A stretch of DNA of 64,000 nucleotides from Pyropia yezoensis (lineage: Eukaryota > Rhodophyta > Bangiophyceae > Bangiales > Bangiaceae): NCBI GenBank assembly GCA_009829735.1, contig CM020618.1:5020882-5084881 (forward strand), in the 5' to 3' direction. Under the pieces are notes generated by a model. The model searched no databases and was not told the origin of the DNA. It was given only the letters and a program-made list of their open reading frames with translations. Position 1 is the first letter of the stretch. Each line of letters starts with the position of its first letter. The position numbers and the translations under genes were made by a program. Positions 9,295-18,971 of this stretch are shown piece after piece.

Positions 9295-11640
9295 ATGTTT
9301 CGCCCGCTGCTGGCGTGGGACGCGGGGATCGAAGATGGTCAACGGACGGCGGTCAAAATATGGAGCACGATGCTGTCGCACAGTGCTCTGGCACCACCTG
9401 TGGTGGCCTCTAACGACCAGACCGTTGACGACTCCTCTGCACCGAAGAACCGTCTCCGAGCCAAGATTGCAGCTGTGGTCGCTACACCGGGGCTGGGCAA
9501 GACGCTCGCGCTGCAGCAGTTTTGCCGACTACACATGCGGCTGGCCAGGGAGGCTGAGGACCTGCATTGCTCGTGGGTGGCCGCGGCCGCGGTGGACAAG
9601 GAGCTGGCCGACGAGGGGCAAACGCTGGCGCAGGTGGCCGACTTTGCTGCGTCGTGTGTCGTCTTTGGTGTCAACTTCAACGACAACTACGCCATCCAAC
9701 CAGAAGAGTACCATCTGGTCAATGCGGACGACGCCTACGTCGAAGTGCCTTCGTACCTGCGGGTCCTTTTCGTCGAGCTGGCCGAGCTTAGGCCCGGAAA
9801 GGTGGCTGAGGACTTCAAGATGTGTGCGATCAAGGCCTGCATTCTTCCCTGTGACGCTCTCCTTGAGAAGGTCATCGAGCTACTTTGTACCCGGGGATCG
9901 CGAGGTGGCCCAGCTAGCCGGATCATCCTGGCCGTGGACGAGCTGGGCAAGGCGGCCAAACTTCTACCGTCAGGGCCGTACCAGTGCCGTTACCCCAAGG
10001 CGGCAGCCAAAGTGCCCAACTACGACGCTGCTGACGGGCTGCGATCTGCTTGTGCCCGGCTGACGATCACGTTTGGCGGCTTGACGGTCTGCACATCCAT
10101 CACCAGTTCTCTGGTGGAGCGCGAGCTCCAGACGCCCTCGCAGCGGTCGCTGACATATGTCGAGCTGGAGGGCCCCGTCGATCTTCGGCCACTTCTGCGG
10201 CGTGCACTGGAGCAATTTGGTGCGAGGGGGTTCCATTTTAGCTGCTTCAGTTGGCGGTACTCGTGGAAGGTAGAGCGGAAGGCGTCACGCGAGGGCCGCG
10301 ACGTGTCCAACCCTACTCGTTTGCTGGACGCTCTGTGCGCCCTCACGGGTGGTCACCCACGATTTGCTGCCTGGGCGGCCGCACTGCTGTCCAGAGCGGG
10401 GCCTGGTGCCAGCGTGTGGGGCATCCTCTCGCAAGCAGCGCGCGACGCCTCTATCGCACTTGTGCCCAGCTCGGACGTCATCTCAGGGATGTACACCGGT
10501 ACGGACGAGTTCTACACCAAGATCTTTCGAGGTGAGCAGGTCCGCTACCATGACAACGCCCTGTCGATCCAGACCAAGGACGGCATCACACAGTACTCAA
10601 TGGACGAGCTGCGCAGCAGCTCCATCGTGATTGCGTCCGGCGGCAGTGTCTTCAATCCGCTGGTGGTGCCAATGCAGCTGCTTGACGTCATGGCGGGCAC
10701 CAGGACAACCACCTGTGACGTGCTGAAGCCGTTGTCCTACTTTGCGCTTTCCTCGACGTCCCACTCGGCAACGTGGGAGCGGATGACGGCGGCGATGGAG
10801 GTGGTGCGCTCCGTGCTGCGATCGCGCAGGCCTGCCGAGTACCGTGACACAACTCTACGGGGCATGTATGCCACTGCTGTCGACGGGAAAGCCCTCCCTG
10901 TCACCCACGTTGGCGATTGCCCCTTGGTGAAGGACGTGCAGTTGTGCGCTGATCTGCCCTTCAAGAGCGTCCGCAACGACAAGTCCTTTGGTGAGCTGCT
11001 CAAGATGGCTTCGGACCATGACCACAAGGAGGAGCTGCAACAGTGCGTGTGGCTGATGCCCAGCAACGAGGCGGGTATTGATGCCGTCATCTTCTTCAAG
11101 TGTGCGTCAGATGGTGCGGGCGTCAAGCAGGGGGACGTCATTGCGGTGGGATTGCAGTTCAAGAGCTCCAACCTGCTGCAAGGCAACAAGACGGTCGGGC
11201 AACTCAACGGCCAGATGGTGCAGGACATGTGGGACAAGCTGTGCCCAGTGCTTGGTGGAAGCTGGGAGCATTGGCAGAACCGCATTGCACTTGTCGTTGT
11301 CTGCCGTCTAACAAAGGCGAACACCTTCGACGCATTCAAGGCGACGCCCATCAAGCCGCTCAAGGAGGGGGCTGATGAGCGTGACGTGGAGCGGTACAGT
11401 GCTGCAATCACCAACCGGCAGTTTGCGCAGCAGTCGCCGGTGGCCCAGACGGTGGTTCTCACTGTTGACGACCTCAAGGCCTTCTATGGACCCGTCCTCT
11501 TCCCTGTGGTGGAGGCTGGGGATCTACTCATGTCCGAGGCCTTCGTGGGATCTACGATGCCATCCGACAACGACGGTAACAGCAACGGTGGCGGCGGCGC
11601 TGGTGCGGGTGTTGGCGGTAGGCGACACAATGGCGACTAG
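9295..11640 (+). CDS. P-loop NTPase with C-terminal REase-fold nuclease, Crinkler/RHS-type (CR) protein
   Basis: Frame opens right after the upstream TAG; first ATG at 9295, 781 codons before TAG. Residues below are counted from that ATG. Walker A is ATPGLGKT at 63-70, followed by a FGVNFNDNYAI strand at about 124-134. Walker B is RIILAVDE, with Asp-Glu at 215-216. The C-terminal third carries a restriction-endonuclease-like signature: Glu567 (in FGELLK), Asp596 (in GIDAVI) and Gln621-x-Lys623 (in LQFKSS). An ATPase coupled to such a nuclease is the known architecture of CR/Crinkler-type effectors and trypanosome retrotransposon-hot-spot proteins, proposed to act on nucleic acid in the nucleus. 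All key residues look intact. The tail is a short Gly/Asn stretch. The frame after the stop stays open to 12303. Family assignment rests on motifs only. Confidence 0.8.
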   Translation: MFRPLLAWDAGIEDGQRTAVKIWSTMLSHSALAPPVVASNDQTVDDSSAPKNRLRAKIAAVVATPGLGKTLALQQFCRLHMRLAREAEDLHCSWVAAAAVDKELADEGQTLAQVADFAASCVVFGVNFNDNYAIQPEEYHLVNADDAYVEVPSYLRVLFVELAELRPGKVAEDFKMCAIKACILPCDALLEKVIELLCTRGSRGGPASRIILAVDELGKAAKLLPSGPYQCRYPKAAAKVPNYDAADGLRSACARLTITFGGLTVCTSITSSLVERELQTPSQRSLTYVELEGPVDLRPLLRRALEQFGARGFHFSCFSWRYSWKVERKASREGRDVSNPTRLLDALCALTGGHPRFAAWAAALLSRAGPGASVWGILSQAARDASIALVPSSDVISGMYTGTDEFYTKIFRGEQVRYHDNALSIQTKDGITQYSMDELRSSSIVIASGGSVFNPLVVPMQLLDVMAGTRTTTCDVLKPLSYFALSSTSHSATWERMTAAMEVVRSVLRSRRPAEYRDTTLRGMYATAVDGKALPVTHVGDCPLVKDVQLCADLPFKSVRNDKSFGELLKMASDHDHKEELQQCVWLMPSNEAGIDAVIFFKCASDGAGVKQGDVIAVGLQFKSSNLLQGNKTVGQLNGQMVQDMWDKLCPVLGGSWEHWQNRIALVVVCRLTKANTFDAFKATPIKPLKEGADERDVERYSAAITNRQFAQQSPVAQTVVLTVDDLKAFYGPVLFPVVEAGDLLMSEAFVGSTMPSDNDGNSNGGGGAGAGVGGRRHNGD

Positions 11641-13799
11641 TCGCCGGCCGCCGCGGCTTGGGAGTCCGCGGCGGCGGTGCTTGATCCCCGCCGCCACGGC
11701 GGGCACCTCGCGGACGCCGCCCGCTCCCTCGTCGCCGCGGTGGAGGTGGATGCGCTGGCACTCCGCCGCCGCGCCGCCGCCGCCGCCGCGGTCCTCTCCG
11801 ACGCCGACGCGCGGGGGGCGGCGGCGGTGGCGACGGCGGTGGTCGACGCGGCAGTCGGCGAGTTGGTCGTCCTGCACCGGCCAGCGACCGTGGCGGCGGG
11901 CCCGCCCGCCGCGCGGCCGGAGGCGGAGGCGGAGTGGATGGCCACTGTGCGAGCGGCGCTGCAGTGGCGGCAGCGAGGGCGTGTCAGGTCTGCTCTCTGC
12001 CGGGCGGTGTCGCCCGCGCCGGCGGCGCTCGTCGGCGACGCGCCCGGACGGGACGCGGGCGCCGCGGTGGGAGAGGGAGGCGGCGTGTGCGCGATGCTGG
12101 TGGTGGTGCGGGCGCGGGGAGTTGCCGTCAATGCCGTCCGCGGCCGCCCCCGAGGGCGCCGCCGTGAGCGCTTTGGTAGAGGTTTGGTCGTAGGTGACTG
12201 GCGACGATGCCGGCGACCTGTTCCCCGTCTGCGCGACCGGCGGTACGTCTGCCGGCGGGCGGCCGTGGCGGTCCAGTGGGGGTTGTGGGGGGACGGCCGC
12301 TGATCACGCCGCCCCTACACCGCGGACTACAAGGCCAGCGCGGACGCCGCCAGCGGCCACGCTGAGACGGCAAGGACGGCGGCGGCGGCGGCGGCGACAG
12401 TGCTACCAATGCCGCTCGCCGCAGCCGCCGCTTACCGACGACGAGGGCGTGCTCGTCGGGGAGGAGGCGGGGGCGACTGGTGGCCACGCTGCGACCCCTG
12501 CCCCTACTCGCGCAACAGGGGAGACGGCCACCGGCAAGCGGTCGCGGCGGCTAGGTGGGAATGCCGGGGGCGCGGCGGTTGGTTGCGCCGCCCCTCCGCC
12601 CCTCGACAACAAAGCCGGCGTCGTAGCCGCCTGCGGCCACGCCGAGGCGGCGACGGCGTTGAGCGCGTCATCGGCAGCGGCGGCGGCAACTCCTTGAGTG
12701 CCGCCCGTCGCCGCTGCCGACGTCCCCTGCACGACAGGCGTGGCGGCCACTGGCCGGTGGCCGCGGCGGCGAGCTGGGGGTAGCGGGGGAACGGCGGTTG
12801 GACCGTCCCTCTCCCACACCCCCTACGTCACGGCCGGCGCGGCCGTCTTCGGCGGCCGCGCGGAGGTGGCGAGCGCTGCGGTGTGGTCGGCGGCGGCTGC
12901 GGCGGCAACGGTGTTAATGCCGACCGCCGCCGCCGCCAACGCCCACACTGAATGCGTGTCGGCGGCTGCTGAGGCGAGGGCACTCGGCGGAGCTGCCCGG
13001 GCCCTGGCACCCGCTTGCTCAACGGACAAAGATGCCGCCTGTGGGGCGGCCGCGGGCGTCGGCCACCACCAGCGGGGTGGCGGTGTAGAGGGCGGGCGAC
13101 GAGGCGTGGACATTGACGGCGCCCGCGACGGCGGCGGCGGCCAGCAGCGCCACCCGCGCGCCGGACGCCCACGGCGTGGCCACCCCGACCGCCGCCGAGG
13201 TGGCCACCACATGCGCCCGCGCGGCGGCCGACACGGTCAAGGGGGTGACGGCCGACGCGGCGGCAGGGGAGGACGGGAAGGGGGAGGAGGTAAGCGTGAC
13301 GCCGTCGGGCACGCCGTCGAGGCTAACGCCCAGGTCTGCGCAGCTGCCCTGCGCCGACGCGGCCTCCCACACGGCGGTCGGCACGCGGGAGACGGCGGAG
13401 GTGGCGGCGCCTGCGGGGGGGGGGGGGCATGGCGACCGCGGGGAAAGGGACAGGGGGGGGACCACAGCCGTGGGGGCGGCGGCGGCAGTAGAGGCGGCAG
13501 CGGCTGCCTTGACCCCATTTCCCCCAAAGTCCCCGTCGGTGGCGCTGTCGGCGGTCACCGTGGAGGTGCTGCCAACGTCAATCGCCACCTCGCCGGGGGG
13601 GACCCCCGCCGATGGTGGTGACGGCGCGGGCGCCTCGCACGCAGACAAGCCCGCCCACGGCCGCCTGTCCGCCACCTGCCGCCCAGCGTCAGCCGCGGCG
13701 CCCGCGGTGGTCCCGTTGGAAACGATGGTGACGTCGGCGGTGGCGGCCGACGCGGCGCCCGGGGAGGGCGCGGCGGCGCCCGCGCCCGCCCTCCCCCCC
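11641..13799. other. GC-rich low-complexity DNA, no gene recognised
   Basis: Dominated by CGG/GCC triplets; long frames are open on both strands and encode Ala/Gly/Arg/Pro-rich sequence, so frame length is no evidence here. The plus frame of the NTPase-nuclease gene stays open from 11643 to 12303 after its TAG. The minus strand at about 13090-13180 includes a hydrophobic Ala-rich stretch. I cannot name a gene. Confidence 0.4.
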
Positions 13800-13940
13800 A
13801 TGAGCGCCGAAAATTGCTGCACCCACCGATACAAACGGGGTGGCACCAATGCCCGCGCCGACCAGCACCAGCCGGTCGTACGCTGTAGCGTACTGCGACG
13901 GCGCCCCGTACGGCCCCTGCAGCTGCACGGTGAGGCTCCC
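13800..13940 (-). pseudogene. Fragment of an NADPH oxidase / ferric reductase-like NAD-binding domain
   Basis: The minus frame opening at about 13940 reads LTVQLQGPYGAPSQ, then YDRLVLVGAGIGATPFVSV. The pair GPYGAP and LVG-x-GIGATP, with this spacing, is the hallmark of the FAD/NAD-binding region of NOX/RBOH enzymes, which pass electrons from NADPH to heme to make superoxide. Upstream is a Gly-rich stretch and then the end of a Ty3 gag at about 14016; downstream the sequence turns Ala/Gly-rich. No heme-binding membrane part or NADPH-binding C-terminus was found, so this is an exon or broken remnant. It could belong to a gene interrupted by element C1. Confidence 0.6.
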
Positions 13941-14015
13941 CCCCGCGCCCCCCGCGCCCCCCCCGCCGTCGCCGCGGCTGCCCGCCGCCGCCGCCGCCGC
14001 CGCCGCTGTGCCTTG

Positions 14016-15643
14016 GCCATCTTGGAGGGTGCTCGCCGGTCATCCCAGTTGACCGCCTTTGCAAACACCAGTCCTTGACGCTTGAGTTTCTCCTGGAGAT
14101 CCTTGGGAATGGTCGGGCACTGGTAGGACATGTGGTCCTCCTTCTGGCACAGCCAGCAAGACCGGAACCGCTGGTTCTTGACCTGCTTGGGGGCGACCAG
14201 GGAATGTTGCTCCTTAGAAACGAGGCCGCCCCACTTGTCCCCTGACCCCACGGGTGAGGCCTCGCCAACTGCGAGTATCGGTACAGAGCTATCACCTCCC
14301 TTATACTTGTCGGGTCCGGGACGAGCTCGCGACAACGGCTTGGGAGTTGATACCATGAAAGCTTGGAGGGCCTTGGCTTGCCGGTACTTGCCCTGGGTGT
14401 AGGCCATCAAGTGCTGGAAGGCATGTTCTTGATGTTCCTAGTTGTACTTCTCCGCATCCACTTCAAGATATTCAGGAACCCCTTCCGAGAAGATCATCTT
14501 GAGCCTGCCCTCAGGGTAAACGTTGCCACAAGCCTCGCTCATCTCCCGGACACGACGGGCGAAGGCCTCTGGAGTATCTTGTCTCTCCATGGTTGCCCGG
14601 TTCAGCCTGCCGACTGCCTTACGCAGGGAGTCCGCGTCAGCGTAGTTGGACAGGAGCCAGTTGACCGCCTTCGGATAACTCCCAACGGTACGCCCGACAA
14701 TGTGTCCGGCAGAGTCTGGTAGAACCTGTGCAAAACGCTGTTCCGCTTCTCCGGTCATGAAGTTAACCAGGAGGTAGAGAGCCTTGCCCTCGGACACATC
14801 GTTGTCGTTGCATGCCTTGACAAACCGGCGCAGGAAGGCAAAGATAAGCGCCGGTCTCTTCCCGGAAAACTTAGGATGTCCCCCAAAGCTCAGCTGCATT
14901 CGCCGGTTCAGGGATGCCATCTTCTTGGCCATCTTCCGGGTGTGACCTTGGTCTTGGTTCTCCAGCCGGTAGTTACCCCAATACGTGACCTTGTTCAGGG
15001 TGGCATCTCCCACTTGGTGGGCAGGGAAGTCAAACTCGACTAGCCTGCGCCGGGTGGGACCACGAGATGCGTCCCAGTCATATATCTCCTCAGAGCTGGA
15101 GGAACTGGTCTCGCTGGTGCTAAAGCGACGGCGACGACGCCGACGCCTCCGGCTGCTCTGGGCACCGGTCTTAGAGCTCCCCGCCCCATAGGATGCAAGG
15201 GAAGGAAAAGCTTGGCCGGTCCCAGGAGTCGAGTTCTCAGGGAGACCCGTAGAACCAGTTACAGCGGTGCCTCTGGCACTGCTAGTGCCCACAGGAAGAG
15301 GTGTATACACCCAGCTGCCGTGTGTGGGTCCAGGAGTAAACACACCAGGGGCTATTCCTGGAGGTTGAGGAGTAGAACTGCCAGGAGGGAGACGTCTGCT
15401 GCGAGCGGACTCAAACGCCGTTGACCCCGGGGTGACGCGCACAGAAGGAACAGCCGGAGGAACGGGAGCAGGAGGTACTTGGCCGCCTGTAGACTCCAGC
15501 CCGCTACCGGATGTCACACCCAGGTCTGCTTCACCCGTAGGGAGAACGCCGGGTTGGGCACCGCTCCCCGCGGTCACCAGGGATGCGTCAAGGGACGCGG
15601 GGTCTACACCTTCGGGCACCGTCGTGCCAGGGAGGGTAGCCAT
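14016..15643 (-). pseudogene. gag: Ty3 gag of element C1, split by an in-frame TAG
   Basis: Starts at ATG 15643 (MATLPGTT), 190 bp after the primer-binding site. A Ser/Arg-rich region precedes a capsid-like block (FSGKRPALIFAFLRRFVKACND, then EAFARRVREMSEACGN). TAG at 14440-14438 interrupts it. The same frame continues with AYTQGKYRQAKAL and a CCHC zinc knuckle, CWLCQKEDHMSYQC (CX2CX4HX4C). Recognisable gag ends at about 14016, where GC-rich DNA begins; no pol follows. Gag packages the element RNA in virus-like particles. The break and the missing pol make C1 non-autonomous. The long frame continuing to 13019 is GC-rich read-on, not gag. Confidence 0.8.
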
Positions 15644-15830
15644 GTTGGTCTTTTGACAGCCACAGTCCAGTTGCCTGCGTGTCCAAAGATCGCAAGACCA
15701 CAAGAGAGGGGTTGGAGAGCCAGGAATGGGATTCGCGTGAACGGGTGCAAATAATCCCCGAACCACAGAAAAAGAGAGAACAGGAACAACCCAACCGCTG
15801 CTCCCTAATGTCTCTTCTCAAACACTCCTA

Positions 15831-15848
15831 TCCCCTGCTGCTCCACCA
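15831..15848 (-). other. Primer-binding site of element C1
   Basis: On the minus strand this reads TGGTGGAGCAGCAGGGGA, four bases after the LTR end. It is identical to the sites in Ty3-A and Ty3-B. Its complement ends in CCA, as a tRNA 3' end does. Confidence 0.8.
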
Positions 15849-15852
15849 AATA

Positions 15853-16424
15853 TGTGGTATAAAACTCGCTCCTCTCAGACACGTGTCAATATCCCTCGGG
15901 GGAAAGGGACAGGTAACACAGAAAAGGGAACTACGAGAGTGGTATGCCTGTTGCCTCACGTGCCTGCTCGCAGAGCAAACAGATACGCACGGTAGTGCAC
16001 ACGGGGAAGAGGAAAGCAAACGCGCAGTTGTCTTTTTCCCTGAGGGCGCGGGCCAAGGGCGCCTCGCTGTGCCTCTTAACGTGCATCTGGGGGAGCCTCA
16101 GCACGTTGGCCAGGTAGCCCCCCCATAACCCCGAGTGGCCCCGACCCGAGTCTAACCTCGTCAGGTCGGAGGCCACTATCATCACTAATTCTATTCCCAC
16201 TTACTAGTCTCACACTCAATTTCTCTCAAATCAAGTCCCTCACAAGTATGCAAAAACCCATCAGAAATCCCTCTTTCACGTGTGGATAGCGTAGTCCACC
16301 GCATCCCAGTGCCGGGCACGGGCCACGGCCGCCAACCATTACCACACGGCGGGCGTGTTCTGGCACCTGGTGCCCTCTGGTTGTAGTCCCGGGTCGGCGC
16401 CAAGTCGGGGCCAGGGATGCTACA
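15853..16424 (-). repeat. 5' LTR of element C1 (C-family LTR)
   Basis: On the minus strand it runs TGTAGCATCC...TATACCACA, followed by the primer-binding site and gag. The solo copy at 41742-42312 has nearly the same length (571 against 572 bp), and a partial copy lies at 25929-26228. Right flank GGTAC; the partner flank is not identifiable because the 3' end of C1 is missing. Confidence 0.85.
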
Positions 16425-16811
16425 GGTACAGTCGACGCAACCGGGGCGACAGGCGAAAGTGGAGGAAGTGGAGCCGCCGCGGACGCCCGACCGACCGCCG
16501 CGGCCCCTCCCGACTCTTGTATCGGTGGCCCAGTCGGCACGAGATCAAGAGCGACCGGAGCAGGAAGACTGCCCAACTGCGGCCACGCCGTCAGCGGCAT
16601 CGCCAGCTGCACCTTAGCCGGAGAAGACTGGTAGACCACCTGCACCCAACCCGAGCCGGCCCGACGCGGGCTGCTCTGGTCGGCCATCATGCTCAAGAAG
16701 CTCCGGTCATGCGCCGGGAGTTGAGGCCGGAGGTCGATCATCGCCTGGAATAGCTCCTCGTACTCCTCGTCCTGGCTGCACAGGAAGTCGACGGTCAACT
16801 TGTCGACGATC
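16425..16811 (-). pseudogene. 3' part of the C2 antisense ORF, cut off by Ty3-A
   Basis: On the minus strand the frame reads through DKLTVDFLCSQDEEYEELFQ and DLRPQLPAHDRSFLS, then GWVQVVYQS and Ala/Pro-rich sequence. It aligns with the left-edge protein (FICQSRDG..., TWIKVSFES). Its 5' end abuts Ty3-A at the CGATC target duplication and is in frame with the fragment at 25376-25905. Its 3' end is cut by the C1 LTR at 16424. Confidence 0.75.
16807..16811. repeat. Target-site duplication of Ty3-A, left copy (CGATC)
   Basis: CGATC immediately precedes the 5' LTR and recurs at 25371-25375 immediately after the 3' LTR. Confidence 0.95.
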
Positions 16812-17174
16812 TGTAGCAATATGGTTGGCCGTATGGTGACCCTCATGTTAGGGGGGCTACTTCTAATCCTTGGCTTTCAATTTGAGAGTCCGTACTGGTC
16901 ACGGTACCTATAAGTTATGTATGACCAGAGGGACTTGCATCTTGGGGTGGAGGGTAGTTAGTAGTGTCTCCGAGGGCTTATAACGAGGGGGCGGGCGGTG
17001 AATCCACCGCCGGCCAAGGCAGAACAACAAACCCCACCCATTTGGGCTCCCATCTTGGTCCCGTGGCTTGCGCTCCAAGGACAGCAACCTTGGCCTCCCG
17101 GTGACGTTGGTGCCGATCCCCCTTGGTGAGTGTTCCCTGAGAGTGGACGTGCGACGGATTCCTATTGTGCTACA
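16812..17174 (+). repeat. 5' LTR of Ty3-A
   Basis: Begins TGTAGCAATATGG and ends GTGCTACA; matches 25007-25370 and 61455-61817. Confidence 0.95.
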
Positions 17175-17175
17175 T

Positions 17176-17193
17176 TGGTGGAGCAGCAGGGGA
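17176..17193 (+). other. Primer-binding site of Ty3-A
   Basis: TGGTGGAGCAGCAGGGGA, one base after the LTR; identical to the sites of Ty3-B, C1 and the second Ty3-A copy. Confidence 0.85.
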
Positions 17194-17399
17194 CGGGTGT
17201 CCGTCACCCTTGTGGTGACGCCGTCCTCGGCCCTGGCACACGGATAGGGATCCGGTCCTCTTCTTGTACTCGTGGTGTTGCGACCTGATCGATTGTGTTG
17301 AGTTTTTACCTGTGACTGTGATCTACTGTTACTCTCCCCAATCTACCCCCTCGCTCTCTTATTCGTGGTGATTGTTACGTCGGTTGACTGATTGTGACT

Positions 17400-18971
17400 A
17401 TGTCTACCCAAGAGCCGGGGAACGTTCAAGATGACGGATCGGCGTCGACGCCGACTCCAGAGGTGACTACGGGAACCGGGATCGGGAACCCGATCGATAA
17501 CATTGAGACGCCAATGCTTTCCGGTGCCGGATCGACGTTTGGCACGGCTCGGACGGCAGGAGGCGGGGGCCCGCCTCAACTGTCATCGACCGACCTCACT
17601 CCGCCGCCTCCTTCACCAGGGGATTCCCTGATGGCATCATTGGCCCGCATCGAGGCCCGGTTTTCCGGACTCGACGCTCGTCAAGAGCGGACGGAGGACG
17701 CAATGGCAGTGTTGATGTCAACACGCCACACGACGGGACCCCGTCGTGTTCCTCCCACACCGGTGCGGTTTGAACCGGCCGGACTACTTTCGGAGTCCAC
17801 CGGGGTCGACCCCGGAGCAGCAACTCCCGGACAGCCCCCGGACACAATGGGGTATGGATCCGACTCGTCGGCAGAGTTGGAACGGAGTCACACGGAGCGA
17901 TACGCTCGGAGCACCCGAAGCGGACTCCGCGGACACGACCCGGCGGATACTTACGCCGGTGGAGAGTCGGTTATTGGGGGAGGGGGTACCCTCTCACAGT
18001 ATCCCCACGACGAAGGAGGCCAGGCAACTCGGGTTCCCGAGGTGCCGACGCCTGAAGTACCATCTTCAGTGGTGGAAGCTATGACCGCGCAGGTAACTGC
18101 GAGCCTACTGAAGCGGATGGAGTCCGATGAGTTTGCTCATCAACTGGCTAAGCGACTGGATATCCAGGACGCTGACACGGAGATCGTCAACGAGGTCTTC
18201 CGGTCGGTTCTTACTCCGGAACGTTATCGTTTGGAGGACCGCTCTACCACCGTATCGGAATCGATGCGTAATACGTCGCATCGGGCGATCCGCTCTATGC
18301 AGACCCTTATGAAGGGAGTCCCTATGTTCGGGGGGCCGAACGGACGCCCGTTGGCAGCCATCGGCTCCTTGACTAGCTTCAAGGCAGCCGCGGACAAGGC
18401 CCTCGTTAACGAGGGGCTGGCCCTGGAGATCCTCCCGTTCTTTGTTGATGAACGGGTTCGAGGCATCCTTCACCAGGCATCCCCGATGCCGGGAATGAGG
18501 GTTGCGGCCACCCCCATGGATTACCATGGGATCCTCAAGGAGCTGCTGAGCAGTTACCTCAGTGAGGACAAGTGCGAGGACCACTACCGGGCCCTGCGCA
18601 CTGCCACCGCCCAGAGCTGGGAGGATGAGGAGATGTTCGGACGACGGATTCAAGAGCTCGACTACGAGCTGGGGAAGCTTCTCGGAGAAGGGGAGCTACG
18701 GGCCATCCTGTTCGCAGGAGTACCCAACTACGTGCGGACATCCGCGCGGGGCGCCAATACGGCACGGACGAACTTCAGTCGACTGATGCATATGTGCAAG
18801 TCCCTGGGGGACGCCTGCCGGGTGCTTCACCCGGAGTGTGCTCTTGCCTTAAAGCCCAAGGGTGAGGGGAGCAAGCTCAATCTTACCTCGGTACCGAGGC
18901 AAGACAAGATGGAACGGAAGGCCGCACCGGTACTGGTGGCTACCGAGTACGCCCGTGGCGTAACTGCCTAG
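17400..18971 (+). CDS. gag: Ty3-A gag, C-terminally truncated
   Basis: 523 codons from ATG 17400 (MSTQEPGN); the frame is open to 17394 only through GTG. The first 280 residues are Pro/Ser/Thr-rich. Residues about 290-480 are capsid-like: KGVPMFGG, then the helix-rich LTSFKAAADKALVNEGLALE, MDYHGILKELLSSYL and FGRRIQELDYELGKLLGEGE. Gag forms the particle that carries element RNA. The natural continuation is visible in the copy at 62043. Here a deletion fuses the frame to RT sequence at about 18955 and it stops at the next TAG, so no zinc knuckle remains. Confidence 0.85.
   Translation: MSTQEPGNVQDDGSASTPTPEVTTGTGIGNPIDNIETPMLSGAGSTFGTARTAGGGGPPQLSSTDLTPPPPSPGDSLMASLARIEARFSGLDARQERTEDAMAVLMSTRHTTGPRRVPPTPVRFEPAGLLSESTGVDPGAATPGQPPDTMGYGSDSSAELERSHTERYARSTRSGLRGHDPADTYAGGESVIGGGGTLSQYPHDEGGQATRVPEVPTPEVPSSVVEAMTAQVTASLLKRMESDEFAHQLAKRLDIQDADTEIVNEVFRSVLTPERYRLEDRSTTVSESMRNTSHRAIRSMQTLMKGVPMFGGPNGRPLAAIGSLTSFKAAADKALVNEGLALEILPFFVDERVRGILHQASPMPGMRVAATPMDYHGILKELLSSYLSEDKCEDHYRALRTATAQSWEDEEMFGRRIQELDYELGKLLGEGELRAILFAGVPNYVRTSARGANTARTNFSRLMHMCKSLGDACRVLHPECALALKPKGEGSKLNLTSVPRQDKMERKAAPVLVATEYARGVTA

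Noticed and set aside
11677-12303. Independent gene after the CR-like gene
   Set aside because: Composition is Ala/Arg/Val triplet sequence with no start context or motif; kept only as a low-interest observation.
13019-14015. Minus-strand continuation of C1 gag to 13019 as one long protein
   Set aside because: Past about 14016 the sequence is a GC-rich triplet tract and NOX-like DNA in another frame; similarity to gag stops there.
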